In this document: positions 43,620-52,356 of the stretch, piece by piece
Layout of the letters: each line of letters opens with the position of its first letter
Position numbering within the stretch: the stretch's first letter is position 1
Origin: Bacteroidales bacterium
Lineage (GTDB): Bacteria > Bacteroidota > Bacteroidia > Bacteroidales > Tenuifilaceae
Direction of reading: 5' to 3'
NCBI GenBank assembly: GCA_013376985.1
Contig: JACABB010000015.1
Location: 33,993-97,992 of the forward strand
Length of the DNA stretch: 64,000 nt
Made by a program: the position numbers and the translations under genes
Notes under the pieces: model-generated
The model's input: only the letters and a program-made list of their open reading frames with translations
Database searches by the model: none
Told to the model about the DNA's origin: nothing

Positions 43620-44084
43620 ATGAAATCAAGTTCTAAGATAAAATTGGAATTGTTACCTGTAGAGAAAAATAGGTTAAAAGTGAGTAAAATTAAGGTATCA
43701 GATATCCCCAAATATAAATCTATTGAACTTAGCAAAATATTGAATGTCCCTGAAATTAGAGCAATGGAAATTATTGCACATGTTGAGTTTCAGAGTATTC
43801 CTTCAATAGGAATTAATTTTGCCAAGGATTTAATTTCAATGGGATATTACTCACTTGATGAACTGAAAGACAAAGATGGAGCAAAATTAATAGATGAATT
43901 GGAACAACTTACAGGTGTGTGGATTGATCCCTGCATAGAGGATCAGTGTAGATTGGTAGTTCATTACGCGAATCAAAGGGATAATAACAAAAAATGGTGG
44001 GATTTTACCAGCGAACGCAAAAAGTACAGATTGGAGAATGGTTATCCTGCAAATCGACCTAAAAAAGCTTGGTTTGAAAAATGA
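43620..44084 (+). CDS. Cdd1 / pathogenicity-locus family helix-hairpin-helix protein
   Basis: Start chosen at 43620 (an in-frame ATG at 43587 overlaps the protease gene). The 154-residue protein has a helix-hairpin-helix region (FQSIPSIGINFAKDLISMGYYSLDELKDKDG) and the C-terminal GVWIDPCIEDQCRLVVHYANQ plus KKWWDFTSERK, typical of PF11731 (Cdd1). This family is small, DNA-binding-like and of unknown role despite the 'pathogenicity locus' name. Confidence 0.8.
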   Translation: MKSSSKIKLELLPVEKNRLKVSKIKVSDIPKYKSIELSKILNVPEIRAMEIIAHVEFQSIPSIGINFAKDLISMGYYSLDELKDKDGAKLIDELEQLTGVWIDPCIEDQCRLVVHYANQRDNNKKWWDFTSERKKYRLENGYPANRPKKAWFEK

Positions 44085-44159
44085 TAGCTGTTCCACTTAA
44101 AAACAAACATCAAAAAACAATATTAATATATCTTTACAATTCAATCAAACATCATAACC

Positions 44160-44477
44160 ATGAAAAAAAGAAGCATTTTTTCCATACTAATTATGTTAAC
44201 TTTCTTATTATCTTCCTGTGAATCATATACAACTAAGGATATTTCTAAAGATGGTTCTGTTGAAACATTTATTAACATTGAGCATATTAACAATAATCAT
44301 GATGTTATTAAAACAAGCCATAAAGTTTGGGTAAAAAACATACTAACCAAAACTATAACTTACACCGATACAATCCCTTCCTTAGGTAATACCGAGCAAG
44401 TTGCTGAGAATGATGAGGGCGATGCCAAGAATGTTAATATCCGAAAAGAATACGAAGTTTACGTTACTGTAAAATAG
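44160..44477 (+). CDS. Small lipoprotein upstream of YgiB/YgiC-like genes
   Basis: The 105-residue protein has a lipobox (LLSSC, Cys20). The mature part is about 85 residues with no recognised domain. It lies eight bases before the next lipoprotein and is presumably in one operon with it and the ATP-grasp gene at 44815. Confidence 0.7.
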   Translation: MKKRSIFSILIMLTFLLSSCESYTTKDISKDGSVETFINIEHINNNHDVIKTSHKVWVKNILTKTITYTDTIPSLGNTEQVAENDEGDAKNVNIRKEYEVYVTVK

Positions 44478-44485
44478 ATGCAACT

Positions 44486-44803
44486 ATGAAGAAATCGAAA
44501 TTTATTCAGCTAGTTCTGGTTGCAGCAACAATATCATCATGCAATAGTGTAAATTCGGGTAGAGAAAGAAAAATCTACATGCGCTCCGATACCACAGCCA
44601 AATATACACAAACAAGGAGTTATTTAAACCATGGTGGCTTTTATGCCTTTAGACCCTTTGGAGTGATAACACCGAATGGCTATCGTAGAACGGGGTATTA
44701 CTCATCGGGAATTCACGAAAGTTCAAGTTTTGGAACAAGCTCATCACGAAGTTCTGTTTCCCGCGCTGGATTTGGGCGTAGCGCATTTCATGTATCATCA
44801 TAA
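44486..44803 (+). CDS. YgiB-like small lipoprotein
   Basis: The 105-residue protein has a lipobox (ISSC, Cys19), then a Gly/Ser/Tyr-rich mature region with NHGGFYAFRPFGVITPNGYRR and a Ser-rich tail. It precedes a YgiC-like ATP-grasp gene by 11 bases. In Escherichia coli the DUF1190 protein YgiB is next to YgiC, so the arrangement is similar, although the sequence relation here is only suggestive. Confidence 0.6.
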   Translation: MKKSKFIQLVLVAATISSCNSVNSGRERKIYMRSDTTAKYTQTRSYLNHGGFYAFRPFGVITPNGYRRTGYYSSGIHESSSFGTSSSRSSVSRAGFGRSAFHVSS

Positions 44804-44814
44804 AAAACTAATTT

Positions 44815-45954
44815 GTGAAAAGACATATAATAAAACCACGTAACAACTGGCAAAACAGGGTCGAAAACATTGGCTTCAACTTTCATTCATCGGACGTTCC
44901 GTATTGGGATGAATCGGTTTACTACGAATTTTCAATGGCAGAGATAGAAACCATTGAATCTGCAACCGCTGAATTATGGGAGATGTGCATTAATGCAGTT
45001 CAGCATGTAATAGATAACAAACTATACAACCAATTCTGTATTCCCCAATGGGCAGTACCTCATATTGAGGATACATGGAATAATGATGCTCCATCCATTT
45101 ATGGTAGATTCGATTTCTCTTTTAACAATGGAGTTCCCAAACTACTGGAATTCAATGCAGACACTCCAACCTCATTGTTCGAATCTTCTGTAGTACAATG
45201 GTATTGGTTGCAAGACTTTGATAGCAATAAAGATCAATTTAACTCGATACATGAAAAACTTGTTGAATACTGGAAATATCTTAAGGAATATTTATACGAT
45301 TATACCCTGCATTTTACAACTATAAAAGATACGGTAGAAGATTTAACCACCACAGAATACCTGCGTGATTGTGCCATTCAAGCAGGATTAGATACCAAAT
45401 TTATATTTATTGATGAGATTGGTTGGGACAATGATGCAAGTGAATTCGTTGATGTTGAAAACAATTCCATCCGAAACATATTCAAACTCTATCCTTACGA
45501 ATGGTTATTCAACGAAGATTTTGGGAAAAACATTTTAGTTGATAAAAATAAAACCTTTTGGATTGAACCTAGCTGGAAAATGATTCTATCCAACAAAGCA
45601 ATTCTCCCAATACTTTGGGAATTATATAAAGGACATCCTAATTTGCTCGAATGCTATTTTGAGAGTGAGAAATATCTGCTTGGATTCAACTACGTAAAAA
45701 AACCTATTCTATCGCGTGAAGGTGCAAACATACAAATTGTAAGAAGAGGTGATATTATTCAAGAAACTTCTGGCGAATATGGAGATGAAGGTTTCATTTA
45801 CCAAGAAATTTCTATTCTTCCAGAGTTTGATAAGAACTACCCGCTAATTGGCAGCTGGGTAATAGGACAGCAACCAGCAGGAATTGGAATTAGGGAAAGT
45901 AGCGATTTAATAACCGGCAACCTAAGTAGATTTGTGCCACATCTAATTTCTTAA
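44815..45954 (+). CDS. Glutathionylspermidine synthase-like ATP-grasp protein (YgiC family)
   Basis: The 379-residue protein starts at GTG (44815). It has the N-terminal SDVPYWDESVYYEFSM, FNNGVPKLLEFNADTPTSL, and the C-terminal ATP-grasp region with FIYQEISILPEF and IGIRESSDLITGNLSRFVPHL, as in the synthetase half of glutathionylspermidine synthase. YgiC-type proteins lack the amidase domain and their true reaction is not settled. They probably ligate a peptide or amino acid to an amine. The two lipoproteins upstream suggest an envelope-related function. Confidence 0.85.
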   Translation: MKRHIIKPRNNWQNRVENIGFNFHSSDVPYWDESVYYEFSMAEIETIESATAELWEMCINAVQHVIDNKLYNQFCIPQWAVPHIEDTWNNDAPSIYGRFDFSFNNGVPKLLEFNADTPTSLFESSVVQWYWLQDFDSNKDQFNSIHEKLVEYWKYLKEYLYDYTLHFTTIKDTVEDLTTTEYLRDCAIQAGLDTKFIFIDEIGWDNDASEFVDVENNSIRNIFKLYPYEWLFNEDFGKNILVDKNKTFWIEPSWKMILSNKAILPILWELYKGHPNLLECYFESEKYLLGFNYVKKPILSREGANIQIVRRGDIIQETSGEYGDEGFIYQEISILPEFDKNYPLIGSWVIGQQPAGIGIRESSDLITGNLSRFVPHLIS

Positions 45955-45957
45955 TTG

Positions 45958-46199
45958 ACATCAGCTCTATGTAAGGTGTCATTGGCTTCACCGAACTAGC
46001 TCCGCTGAACTCACTACGTTCGGTTCACAAGTTCAGTTCTGAATGAAGTTGAGATCTCCCCCTGTCATCCTGAGCGAAGCGAAGGAACTTAGATGGTTGC
46101 TTTCAGCGAATCCTCCGGATTTCACTTCGTTCTGCATGACAAAGCAACAATCTATTGTTGTGCTGAAAATCAGGATTTTGTACTTAAATCGAGCTCACG
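45958..46199. mobile_element. MITE-like element with diverged inverted ends
   Basis: About 240 bases. The left end acatcagctctatgtaag and right end ttaaatcgagctcacgt are diverged forms of the ends of the element at 24204. The interior holds cctgagcgaagcgaaggaac and ttcgttctgcatgacaaagc. Its right end lies at the stop codon of the DUF805 gene. It has no coding content. Confidence 0.55.
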
Positions 46200-46721
46200 T
46201 TAAATTAAGGAAAGTCCACAATCAGGACAAGTTTTATCATTGTCAGATACCTTTTTTCCGCAAGCAGGACATTTATCAATAATAATAATTGGTTCCGCTT
46301 CTCCTCCACTTTTCTCAATTAGTTCTTGAATAAATTGTTCTTCATTTTGCTCAGATGTCACTCCTTTTGGATTCTGTCCATATTCATTATCACCAGGATC
46401 ACTATCAAAAACCATAAGCGCCAATAACCAAATTGCGCCAATTATTGGAATTAAAGCAACTAAAATCATCCAACCGCTTTTCCCAACATCATGAAGCCGC
46501 CTAACGGTAACAGCTAATCCAGGAATCAAAACCGCAAATCCATAAAGAAAATAGAAAACTCCATACGGCTCTTCTTCTACTGTTAAACCTAAAATGTTGT
46601 CCAAAATCATTGCAACAATAATGAAAATTATATTGAATAATGTAAACATCCAATACTCTTCTCTCCTTGCTCTTCCGCTAAAGTCAGCATATTGTCTTAA
46701 AACCTTTAGATACCAATTCAT
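46200..46721 (-). CDS. DUF805 membrane protein with C-terminal zinc ribbon
   Basis: The start at 46721 (MNWYLKVLRQYADFSG) is chosen because DUF805 proteins start this way; the in-frame ATG at 46808 adds 29 basic residues. The protein has four hydrophobic segments with the family motifs FSGRARREEYWMF, VTVRRLHDVGKSGW and FDSDPGDNEYGQNP. A C-terminal zinc ribbon (CPACGKKV...CPDCG) is fused to it. It follows attC-like site C on the minus strand. Its stop codon is next to the MITE-like element. Confidence 0.85.
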   Translation of the reverse strand: MNWYLKVLRQYADFSGRARREEYWMFTLFNIIFIIVAMILDNILGLTVEEEPYGVFYFLYGFAVLIPGLAVTVRRLHDVGKSGWMILVALIPIIGAIWLLALMVFDSDPGDNEYGQNPKGVTSEQNEEQFIQELIEKSGGEAEPIIIIDKCPACGKKVSDNDKTCPDCGLSLI

Positions 46722-46868
46722 AATTTTCTTTGATTTAGTTTTCCTATTCGTAAGGTTTTTCGGTTTCACCTCGTTTTTTAAAGTGGCTTCTGGTCTCCAC
46801 TTTATCAATCTATTATTTTTTCACTTATCGTAACGGGAATCATTTTGTTATTCAATCTCTTTAACTTG

Positions 46869-46988
46869 TCGCTAACATTCCCGTGTGTTTGTTTTATGCT
46901 TTCTTATCCCTCGATAGTAAAGCTACCAAAAAGCGTTAAGAACTCCAAATACGTCATCTGCCCAAATGGAATAAACTAGCTGTTATGT
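46869..46988 (-). other. attC-like site C (integron-type recombination site)
   Basis: On the minus strand the left core is ACATAAC (46988-46982) and the right core GTTAGCG (46875-46869), both near but not exactly consensus. The interior shares about 60 bases, with few differences, with site E at 57806-57970 (around aagctaccaaaaagcgttaa). The shared interior shows that these are related elements. Confidence 0.45.
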
Positions 46989-46999
46989 GCTGTTTTTTA

Positions 47000-47980
47000 T
47001 TATTTCTTCCAAAGTACAGGCTCCCACACTATTTTAATGTAAACTTTTAAAGGACAATAACCAGAAATAAATTCAGATCCATTTTCTCCGTATCCGTATT
47101 TTGACGTGAAAACTGAAGAAATTGATTCACCATACTTCATATTCATTGTAAGGTTACTAAATGCAGATATTACCTTGCTAGAACCAACTTGATAACTATA
47201 TGGGTAATATAAATAGTCTTTAGTTTCATCATATACATTATATGCTTTTGCAGAATCAACTATATTCGTTCCTAATAACTGATTATTAAGATTCCATATC
47301 ATGTAGTCAATATTTAAATATTCTTGTTGTTTAACTACCTGATTATTTGGTTCCTCTACTAACTTCTGGTATACTAGATAAGTATCTTGATGTATTGGAT
47401 TACTATAGTATGAACTTACATATTTGTTTATAACTCCAAGCTCATATTCGTCTGATGTAGAATATATCTTTTCTAATTTTAAGGTCAGATCGATTGGTTC
47501 TATTGGGGTATTTTTTTTTCTAAGAAAAGCTCCGCCCTTCTCAGAAGTAAATAGCATACGTGCAGTGCTTCCTTCATGCATTTTTAAGATTGCTTCGCTT
47601 AGTGCACTTGTATTTGAAGAACTGAGTGAAAGAAGAATAGGGCCATAGCAATAATCGAATTTGTATATTTTACTAGCTTTGGCAACTTCAATGCTGTCAG
47701 TAGTAAGTGGCTTGCCATCAATCGTTTTTATTGAAAAATGCACTAGTGCAAACTCTTCTTTAGTGGGTTTATGACCTTGACTTTCATTAATTGAGATAAA
47801 ATAGATCCCACTTGATGTTCGATCTACCAAGTAACCATGAGAGTTTGCCCATACATTGACAGACTGTTTCATCCAATTATCAAGTTTTTCTTGTTGGATT
47901 TCAACCTCAGATTTATCTTTTTTACATCCATTTGCAGTTAAAAAAAGTATTAGTAAGAAAAATTTAAAGATTCCTTTCAT
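47000..47980 (-). CDS. FKBP-like lipoprotein
   Basis: The 326-residue protein has a lipobox (TANGC, Cys19). Two regions (about 55-160 and 220-320) have FKBP-type peptidyl-prolyl isomerase features: GIYFISINESQGHKP, FSIKTIDGKPLTTDS and a C-terminal YCPLKVYIKIVW in place of the usual PxxxPLxFxVEL. Key active-site aromatic residues are partly missing, so it may be a non-catalytic relative. It is a single gene between attC-like sites D and C. Confidence 0.6.
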   Translation of the reverse strand: MKGIFKFFLLILFLTANGCKKDKSEVEIQQEKLDNWMKQSVNVWANSHGYLVDRTSSGIYFISINESQGHKPTKEEFALVHFSIKTIDGKPLTTDSIEVAKASKIYKFDYCYGPILLSLSSSNTSALSEAILKMHEGSTARMLFTSEKGGAFLRKKNTPIEPIDLTLKLEKIYSTSDEYELGVINKYVSSYYSNPIHQDTYLVYQKLVEEPNNQVVKQQEYLNIDYMIWNLNNQLLGTNIVDSAKAYNVYDETKDYLYYPYSYQVGSSKVISAFSNLTMNMKYGESISSVFTSKYGYGENGSEFISGYCPLKVYIKIVWEPVLWKK

Positions 47981-48015
47981 ATGTCTAATTATTATTGTTT
48001 TTTATAAAAAATTCT

Positions 48016-48148
48016 AACTAACGTTTGCTGCTGAAAATACGTTGGGGAGTTCGAAGCAGCGTCGTCGTCCCACGGTAAAATGTTGCCAATATACTAAATA
48101 AAAATTTACCTAACCGTCTGTAAAAATGGATTTTAGCAGCTGTTATGC
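48016..48148 (-). other. attC-like site D (integron-type recombination site)
   Basis: Minus strand left core GCATAAC (48148-48142) overlaps the stop of the PIN-like gene; right core GTTAGTT (48022-48016). Next to the cores, agctgctaaaat and ttttcagcagc segments can pair. Length is 133 bases, like site A, and it shares its gctgctaaa/cagcagcaaacg segments with site A. Confidence 0.5.
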
Positions 48149-49510
48149 CTCGTTTATTTTTGTGTTTTTCTCTTCAATTAATCCTAAAATAATATATAAT
48201 TTATCAGAAAACTTCAAGTCAACAATTAAATTTTTTATGACCCAAGTTCTACCACACCATTCTTCTTCTTGCTCCAATTCAAATTCGTTGGATTCCCACT
48301 TTCCTCTCAAATTTATATCTTTCCCCAATTCCTTAAATAATTGATTTACACAAAATCCAATTTCCTTAATCAATGTGCCTTTCATAAAATTAGTAATGTC
48401 CTTCGTAAAGTATACATTCCCATTTGAATGATTTATAAGCATATTAAAATATCCCCAATATGTATAGTCCAATTTTCTACAAATAGCAGATTGATTATCA
48501 TCTTTTATTTCATATAAAACATTTGAAAGAGTCTTCTCATTTTCTAATTCATTAATCAAATCAATAAAATATTTGTCGCTTCTTTTATTATGAATTGCAA
48601 TAAATGCATAAAATTCAGACATGTTGAATACTTGAGTTTGTATTTCATGAAGATTATACATGAATTTTGTTTTGTTTATAAAATCTTCATCTTTAGAAAC
48701 AACAATATCACAAAAACCTCCAAAAAAAGCATGACGAGCATCGTTAATCATGTTCATCATTTTCTGTTTTTTAGGTTTCCCTTGCACAAATCCAAGAAAT
48801 TCGAGCCCGTAATACATATCTAGGAATAAATCGTATCTGTTCTTATCTTTGGCATTCTTTAAAAAATAATTTGCATACGAATTTCTGAATTTTTCTTTAT
48901 CAGTTATTTTATAGCCATCGTATCCTTCAATTCCAATTAAATTAAGGTGTTGAGTTAATTGGTTTTTATGTAAATATTGTAATTGCTCTTTAAATTTCTT
49001 TTGTTCAACCGATAATGTATCAGAATACTCAATCATTGTCAAAATATATTCATACATGTTGGAAGAGTTAAGTAACATATCTGTCATACCTTCTGGCATA
49101 TCCGATGGTATTTGACTCTGTGAAATAAGTTCTTTAAGATTCAACGGTACAGAAGAGAAAATTGATTTTAAAAGTCCGCCAAAATCATCGTCACTTTCTA
49201 GGAATTCTTTAATGGTATCACTAGCAGAAGAATCGCTTGGCCAATCAAAATGATTATAATAGTCATGAGGAGTATAGTTTTCAACTAAAAATCGTTTTTC
49301 ATAAAAGAAGCAATTATCATCAACAATCATTTCCATAAACGACATATCTGAAAACTTTTCATCAGTTTTGTCTCTCGATAAATCCTGAATATGAGACTCT
49401 GAAAAGCAATAAACTAGTTCCCCTTTGCTTTCAATGAGAGAATCTAAGAAAGCTTTGTAGTCATCATTTTTCAAATCTTGTAGTACACATGTGTCTAAAT
49501 AAACTCTCAT
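48143..49510 (-). CDS. PIN-like domain protein
   Basis: The 455-residue protein begins MRVYLDTCVLQDLK, with Asp6 placed as the first acid of a PIN domain. Acids follow in ELVYCFSESHIQDL and, much later, in DIVVSKDEDF. This order is that of a metal-dependent RNase of the PIN fold with a large helical insertion. The C-terminal ~130 residues are additional. It is likely a toxin- or defence-type nuclease in a cassette; no antitoxin gene is next to it. It is bounded by GTTATGC upstream (49557-49551, minus strand) and GCATAAC downstream. Confidence 0.65.
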   Translation of the reverse strand: MRVYLDTCVLQDLKNDDYKAFLDSLIESKGELVYCFSESHIQDLSRDKTDEKFSDMSFMEMIVDDNCFFYEKRFLVENYTPHDYYNHFDWPSDSSASDTIKEFLESDDDFGGLLKSIFSSVPLNLKELISQSQIPSDMPEGMTDMLLNSSNMYEYILTMIEYSDTLSVEQKKFKEQLQYLHKNQLTQHLNLIGIEGYDGYKITDKEKFRNSYANYFLKNAKDKNRYDLFLDMYYGLEFLGFVQGKPKKQKMMNMINDARHAFFGGFCDIVVSKDEDFINKTKFMYNLHEIQTQVFNMSEFYAFIAIHNKRSDKYFIDLINELENEKTLSNVLYEIKDDNQSAICRKLDYTYWGYFNMLINHSNGNVYFTKDITNFMKGTLIKEIGFCVNQLFKELGKDINLRGKWESNEFELEQEEEWCGRTWVIKNLIVDLKFSDKLYIILGLIEEKNTKINEA

Positions 49511-49784
49511 TGGCTAACTTCAATAATAATCGACCTTGCTTATAAATGAGGCATAACTCGTTTATAGGTCTGGTTTTTGTCATCCTTATACAAATATAAC
49601 ATAATTCATTAAACGGTAATTTATTTTTTGTATGCTTCGTGTTGGTACATTGGTATAAATATCAACTATTTCGTTGCTCTTGTGCCTGGGTATTTCCTAA
49701 ATCTGTTGGGTATCGGTACTTGTCACGGGCAGATTGGGGACACAAATTGCTGAATACGCCCAGAATATCCCTACATTTATATGG

Positions 49785-49884
49785 ATCATCCTTGTTTTGG
49801 TAAAGATTATCCTTGCTTTGGTATAAAACATTGTTGTATCGGTAAAGATCATCCATGTTTTGGTATAAAACATCGTTGTTTTGG
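49785..49884. repeat. Loose 20-22-bp tandem repeat
   Basis: About five imperfect units of the form atcatccttgttttggtaaa / ggtataaaac. The array directly abuts the 21-bp array to its right. Confidence 0.55.
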
Positions 49885-49888
49885 TTGA

Positions 49889-50232
49889 ATTCCTCCTAGA
49901 ATTTGTCGGATTCTTCCTAGAATTTGTTGAATTCTTCCTAGAATTTATTGGATTCTTCCCAGAATTTGTTGGATTCCTGCTAGAATTTGTCGGATTCTTC
50001 CTAGAATTTGTTGAATTCTTCCTAGAATTTATTGGATTCTTCCCAGAATTTGTTGGATTCCTGCTAGAATTTGTCGGATTCTTCCTAGAATTTGTTGAAT
50101 TCTTCCTAGAATCGGTTGGATTCCTGCTAGAATTTGTCGGATTCTTCCTAGAATTTGTTGGATTCCTCCTTGATTTTGTCGGATTCCCCCTAGAATTTGT
50201 CGGATTCTTCCTAGAGTCGGTTGGATTATCCT
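49889..50232. repeat. 21-bp tandem repeat array with an 84-bp higher-order unit
   Basis: About 16 units of attcttcctagaatttgttg type. Four successive variants repeat as an 84-base block at least twice, showing recent block duplication. The period is a multiple of three, so long open frames appear on both strands. Confidence 0.8.
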
Positions 50233-50533
50233 AGAAATGTGCAAGTTACATACCATAGAGGTAAAAGGTGGGGCATGAATCGGGGTGGTTCAGCTTAGGA
50301 GCGGGACGTTTAAAGGGTTACCCGTGGAGGTTTGTACTGCTTTTTGATTATAGCTATACCAATGATGGCGGGAAAGCTACAGGGGTAGGTCAAGGGGGGA
50401 ATGCGTTGTTTTTAGGCAGCATCGAAGGCGGCTATCTGGTTTTAGATTATGAATTCCTTCGCTTCGCTCAGGATGACACTTTACAATAAGTTTTATAGGC
50501 TGCATGGTATTGAATTATGGGTGGCTTATGCAG

Positions 50534-51289
50534 CTATTTCTCTAACCAATCCTTAAACTCCCCTACCCTCTCCCGGCTAACAATAACCTCCTCATCGGTG
50601 GTTACGGCAAGTTTCAGCTTTAATCGGCTATTGGAGTAGGCTATAATATCTTGGATGGATTTGATATCAACAATAAACTTGCGGTTTACACGGAAAAACT
50701 TTTTGGGGTCAATCAAACCCTCAATTTGTTCAAGGGTAAAATCGATTCCGTAATCTCTCCCATTGTAGGTTCTGAGGAATGTTGATTTCTCCATGCTAAT
50801 AAATATGGCAACTTCATCAACAGCAATCATTCGTAGATGCTCACCAACCTTAACCAAAAACCTTGATTTGTAGCTATTCGATAACATCTGAAGAGTTTTG
50901 GCAATGGCCTCGGTCTCAATACTAACAGGTTTACTGCTCCCTTGCTTGAATTTTAGGATGGATGCTTTTAATTCAGTTTCATCAATAGGTTTTAAAAGAT
51001 AATCGATGCTGTTAACCTTAAACGCCCGAATGGCGTATTCGTTGAATGCGGTGGTGAATATAACTGGGAATTGTGGCTGGATTTGCTCAAATATCTCGAA
51101 GCTAAGCCCATCGGCTAGCTGAATATCAAAGAAACCCAATGCGGGATGCTCATTATTAGCCAACCATTTAACGGCAGATTTAACCGAATCGAGGGTTTTT
51201 ACCAATACAAAATCGGGGAATAATTTTTTTATCATTCCCTCCAGCCGCTCGGCGGATAATCGTTCGTCTTCAATAATTAGGTAGTTCAT
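50534..51289 (-). CDS. LytTR-type response regulator
   Basis: The 251-residue protein has an N-terminal receiver domain with the phosphoacceptor Asp in LGFFDIQLADG (about residue 56), Thr in VIFTTAFNEYA and Lys in DYLLKPIDE. The C-terminal half is a LytTR DNA-binding domain (FLVKVGEHLRMIAVDEVAIF ... FFRVNRKFIVDIKSIQDI). It is very probably the partner of the LytS-like kinase at 52357, from which it is now separated by a methyltransferase gene and a repeat element. Confidence 0.93.
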   Translation of the reverse strand: MNYLIIEDERLSAERLEGMIKKLFPDFVLVKTLDSVKSAVKWLANNEHPALGFFDIQLADGLSFEIFEQIQPQFPVIFTTAFNEYAIRAFKVNSIDYLLKPIDETELKASILKFKQGSSKPVSIETEAIAKTLQMLSNSYKSRFLVKVGEHLRMIAVDEVAIFISMEKSTFLRTYNGRDYGIDFTLEQIEGLIDPKKFFRVNRKFIVDIKSIQDIIAYSNSRLKLKLAVTTDEEVIVSRERVGEFKDWLEK

Positions 51290-51371
51290 TGTAAGTGCCT
51301 TGAGTTTGGAGTGCCTTGAGTATTAAAAAAGTGCCTAAAGTGACTAGAGTACTTCGAGTGCCTAGAGTTAG

Positions 51372-51929
51372 TTAGTATACCCATGGAATTAACTTTTTGG
51401 TTTTACTTTTATATTCGATATACTGATTACCGAATGCCTCAACCAAAAGGCTTTCCTCAACTGAAATTCTAAACAATAAAACGATAATCATTGGAATAAC
51501 AATAACCAAAATTGATATTATGCTATTCATGGAAATGGCAAAACCAGTCATAATCATCAACATTCCTAAATAGCTGGGATGCCGAATAGTTTTATAGATT
51601 CCATCGGTTTTAAGTTTATGTTCCGTTCCTATTGCAACATCAACAGTAAAGGCTTTTTTTAACTGGATAATTGCCACCCAACGAATTATAAATCCAACAA
51701 TAATGGCTAGTAGTCCAATAATAGCCATAATCAGATGTGATATACCCCATCGGCTATAGTCTGCAAATATAAATCCGAATGTAAAGCAGAGAGTAATTGT
51801 TACCCATAGCAGAACCAGCGAGCCTTTATCTTTTTGTTGCTTCGAGGTGCTCTTTTTTGAACGTTTTACGAGCATCAGAAGGAACTCGGAAATAAAGAAA
51901 ATGTATGATAAAAAGATTAGATACTTCAT
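51372..51929 (-). CDS. Isoprenylcysteine carboxyl methyltransferase-like membrane protein
   Basis: The 185-residue protein has five hydrophobic segments and the ICMT/PEMT motifs HKLKTDGIYKTIRHPSYLGML and, near the C-terminus, RISVEESLLVEAFGNQYIEY. Such bacterial proteins methylate unknown membrane substrates. It is the middle gene of a minus-strand group between the regulator and the kinase. Confidence 0.85.
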   Translation of the reverse strand: MKYLIFLSYIFFISEFLLMLVKRSKKSTSKQQKDKGSLVLLWVTITLCFTFGFIFADYSRWGISHLIMAIIGLLAIIVGFIIRWVAIIQLKKAFTVDVAIGTEHKLKTDGIYKTIRHPSYLGMLMIMTGFAISMNSIISILVIVIPMIIVLLFRISVEESLLVEAFGNQYIEYKSKTKKLIPWVY

Positions 51930-52356
51930 ATGACCTTATTTTTATTAATATGTATATCCTCTATTATACCTAATATCTAAAATGATCCCCTTGTCATTCC
52001 GGGCGAAGTCCCGGAATCTAGATTATAAAGAACGGGATTCCTGCATTCGCAGGAATGACAACTTGGGTTGTTTATTCCTGATTAGGTATTATTGCGGACA
52101 ATCATATTTTATTAATATGTATATCCGATTTTTTACCTACAAGCAAAACTCGCTCCATTGTCATTGGCTTCGCCGAACTCGTAAACTCAGTTTCGGGCGA
52201 AGTCCCGGAATCTCTTGAAAGAAATGGATTCCTGCATTATTCGCTTCGCTCATGAGCTAACGGTTCGCAGGAACCGAGCGTATTTTGCGAGTTCGCCGTA
52301 AGGCAATGACAATTTGGGTTATTTATTTCACTGGGTATCATTACAGACATTCATAT
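51930..52356. repeat. Two copies of a gcgaagtcccggaat repeat element
   Basis: The first copy (51960-52107) is 148 bases long and flanked by the 19-base direct repeat tttattaatatgtatatcc (51941-51959 and 52108-52126). Its ends attatacctaat and attaggtattatt are inverted. A second diverged copy follows to 52350. The block includes gaagtcccggaatc palindromes. There is no gene. Confidence 0.65.

Larger units (their letters stand above)
49511..50533. other. Non-coding region with two tandem repeat arrays
   Basis: It contains an attC-like right core (49551-49557), a loose ~21-bp array at 49785-49884, the 21-bp array at 49889-50232, and at 50450-50480 the end of an element with the cttcgctcaggatgaca motif. 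Open frames here follow the repeat periodicity and are not treated as genes. Confidence 0.6.

Noticed and set aside
49881-50234. 117-residue open frame with LEFVGFF-type repeats
   Set aside because: It follows the 21-bp tandem repeat period, and the opposite strand is also open. No start signal or family is seen.
50268-50489. 73-residue open frame
   Set aside because: It runs into the cttcgctcaggatgaca repeat and has no recognised domain.
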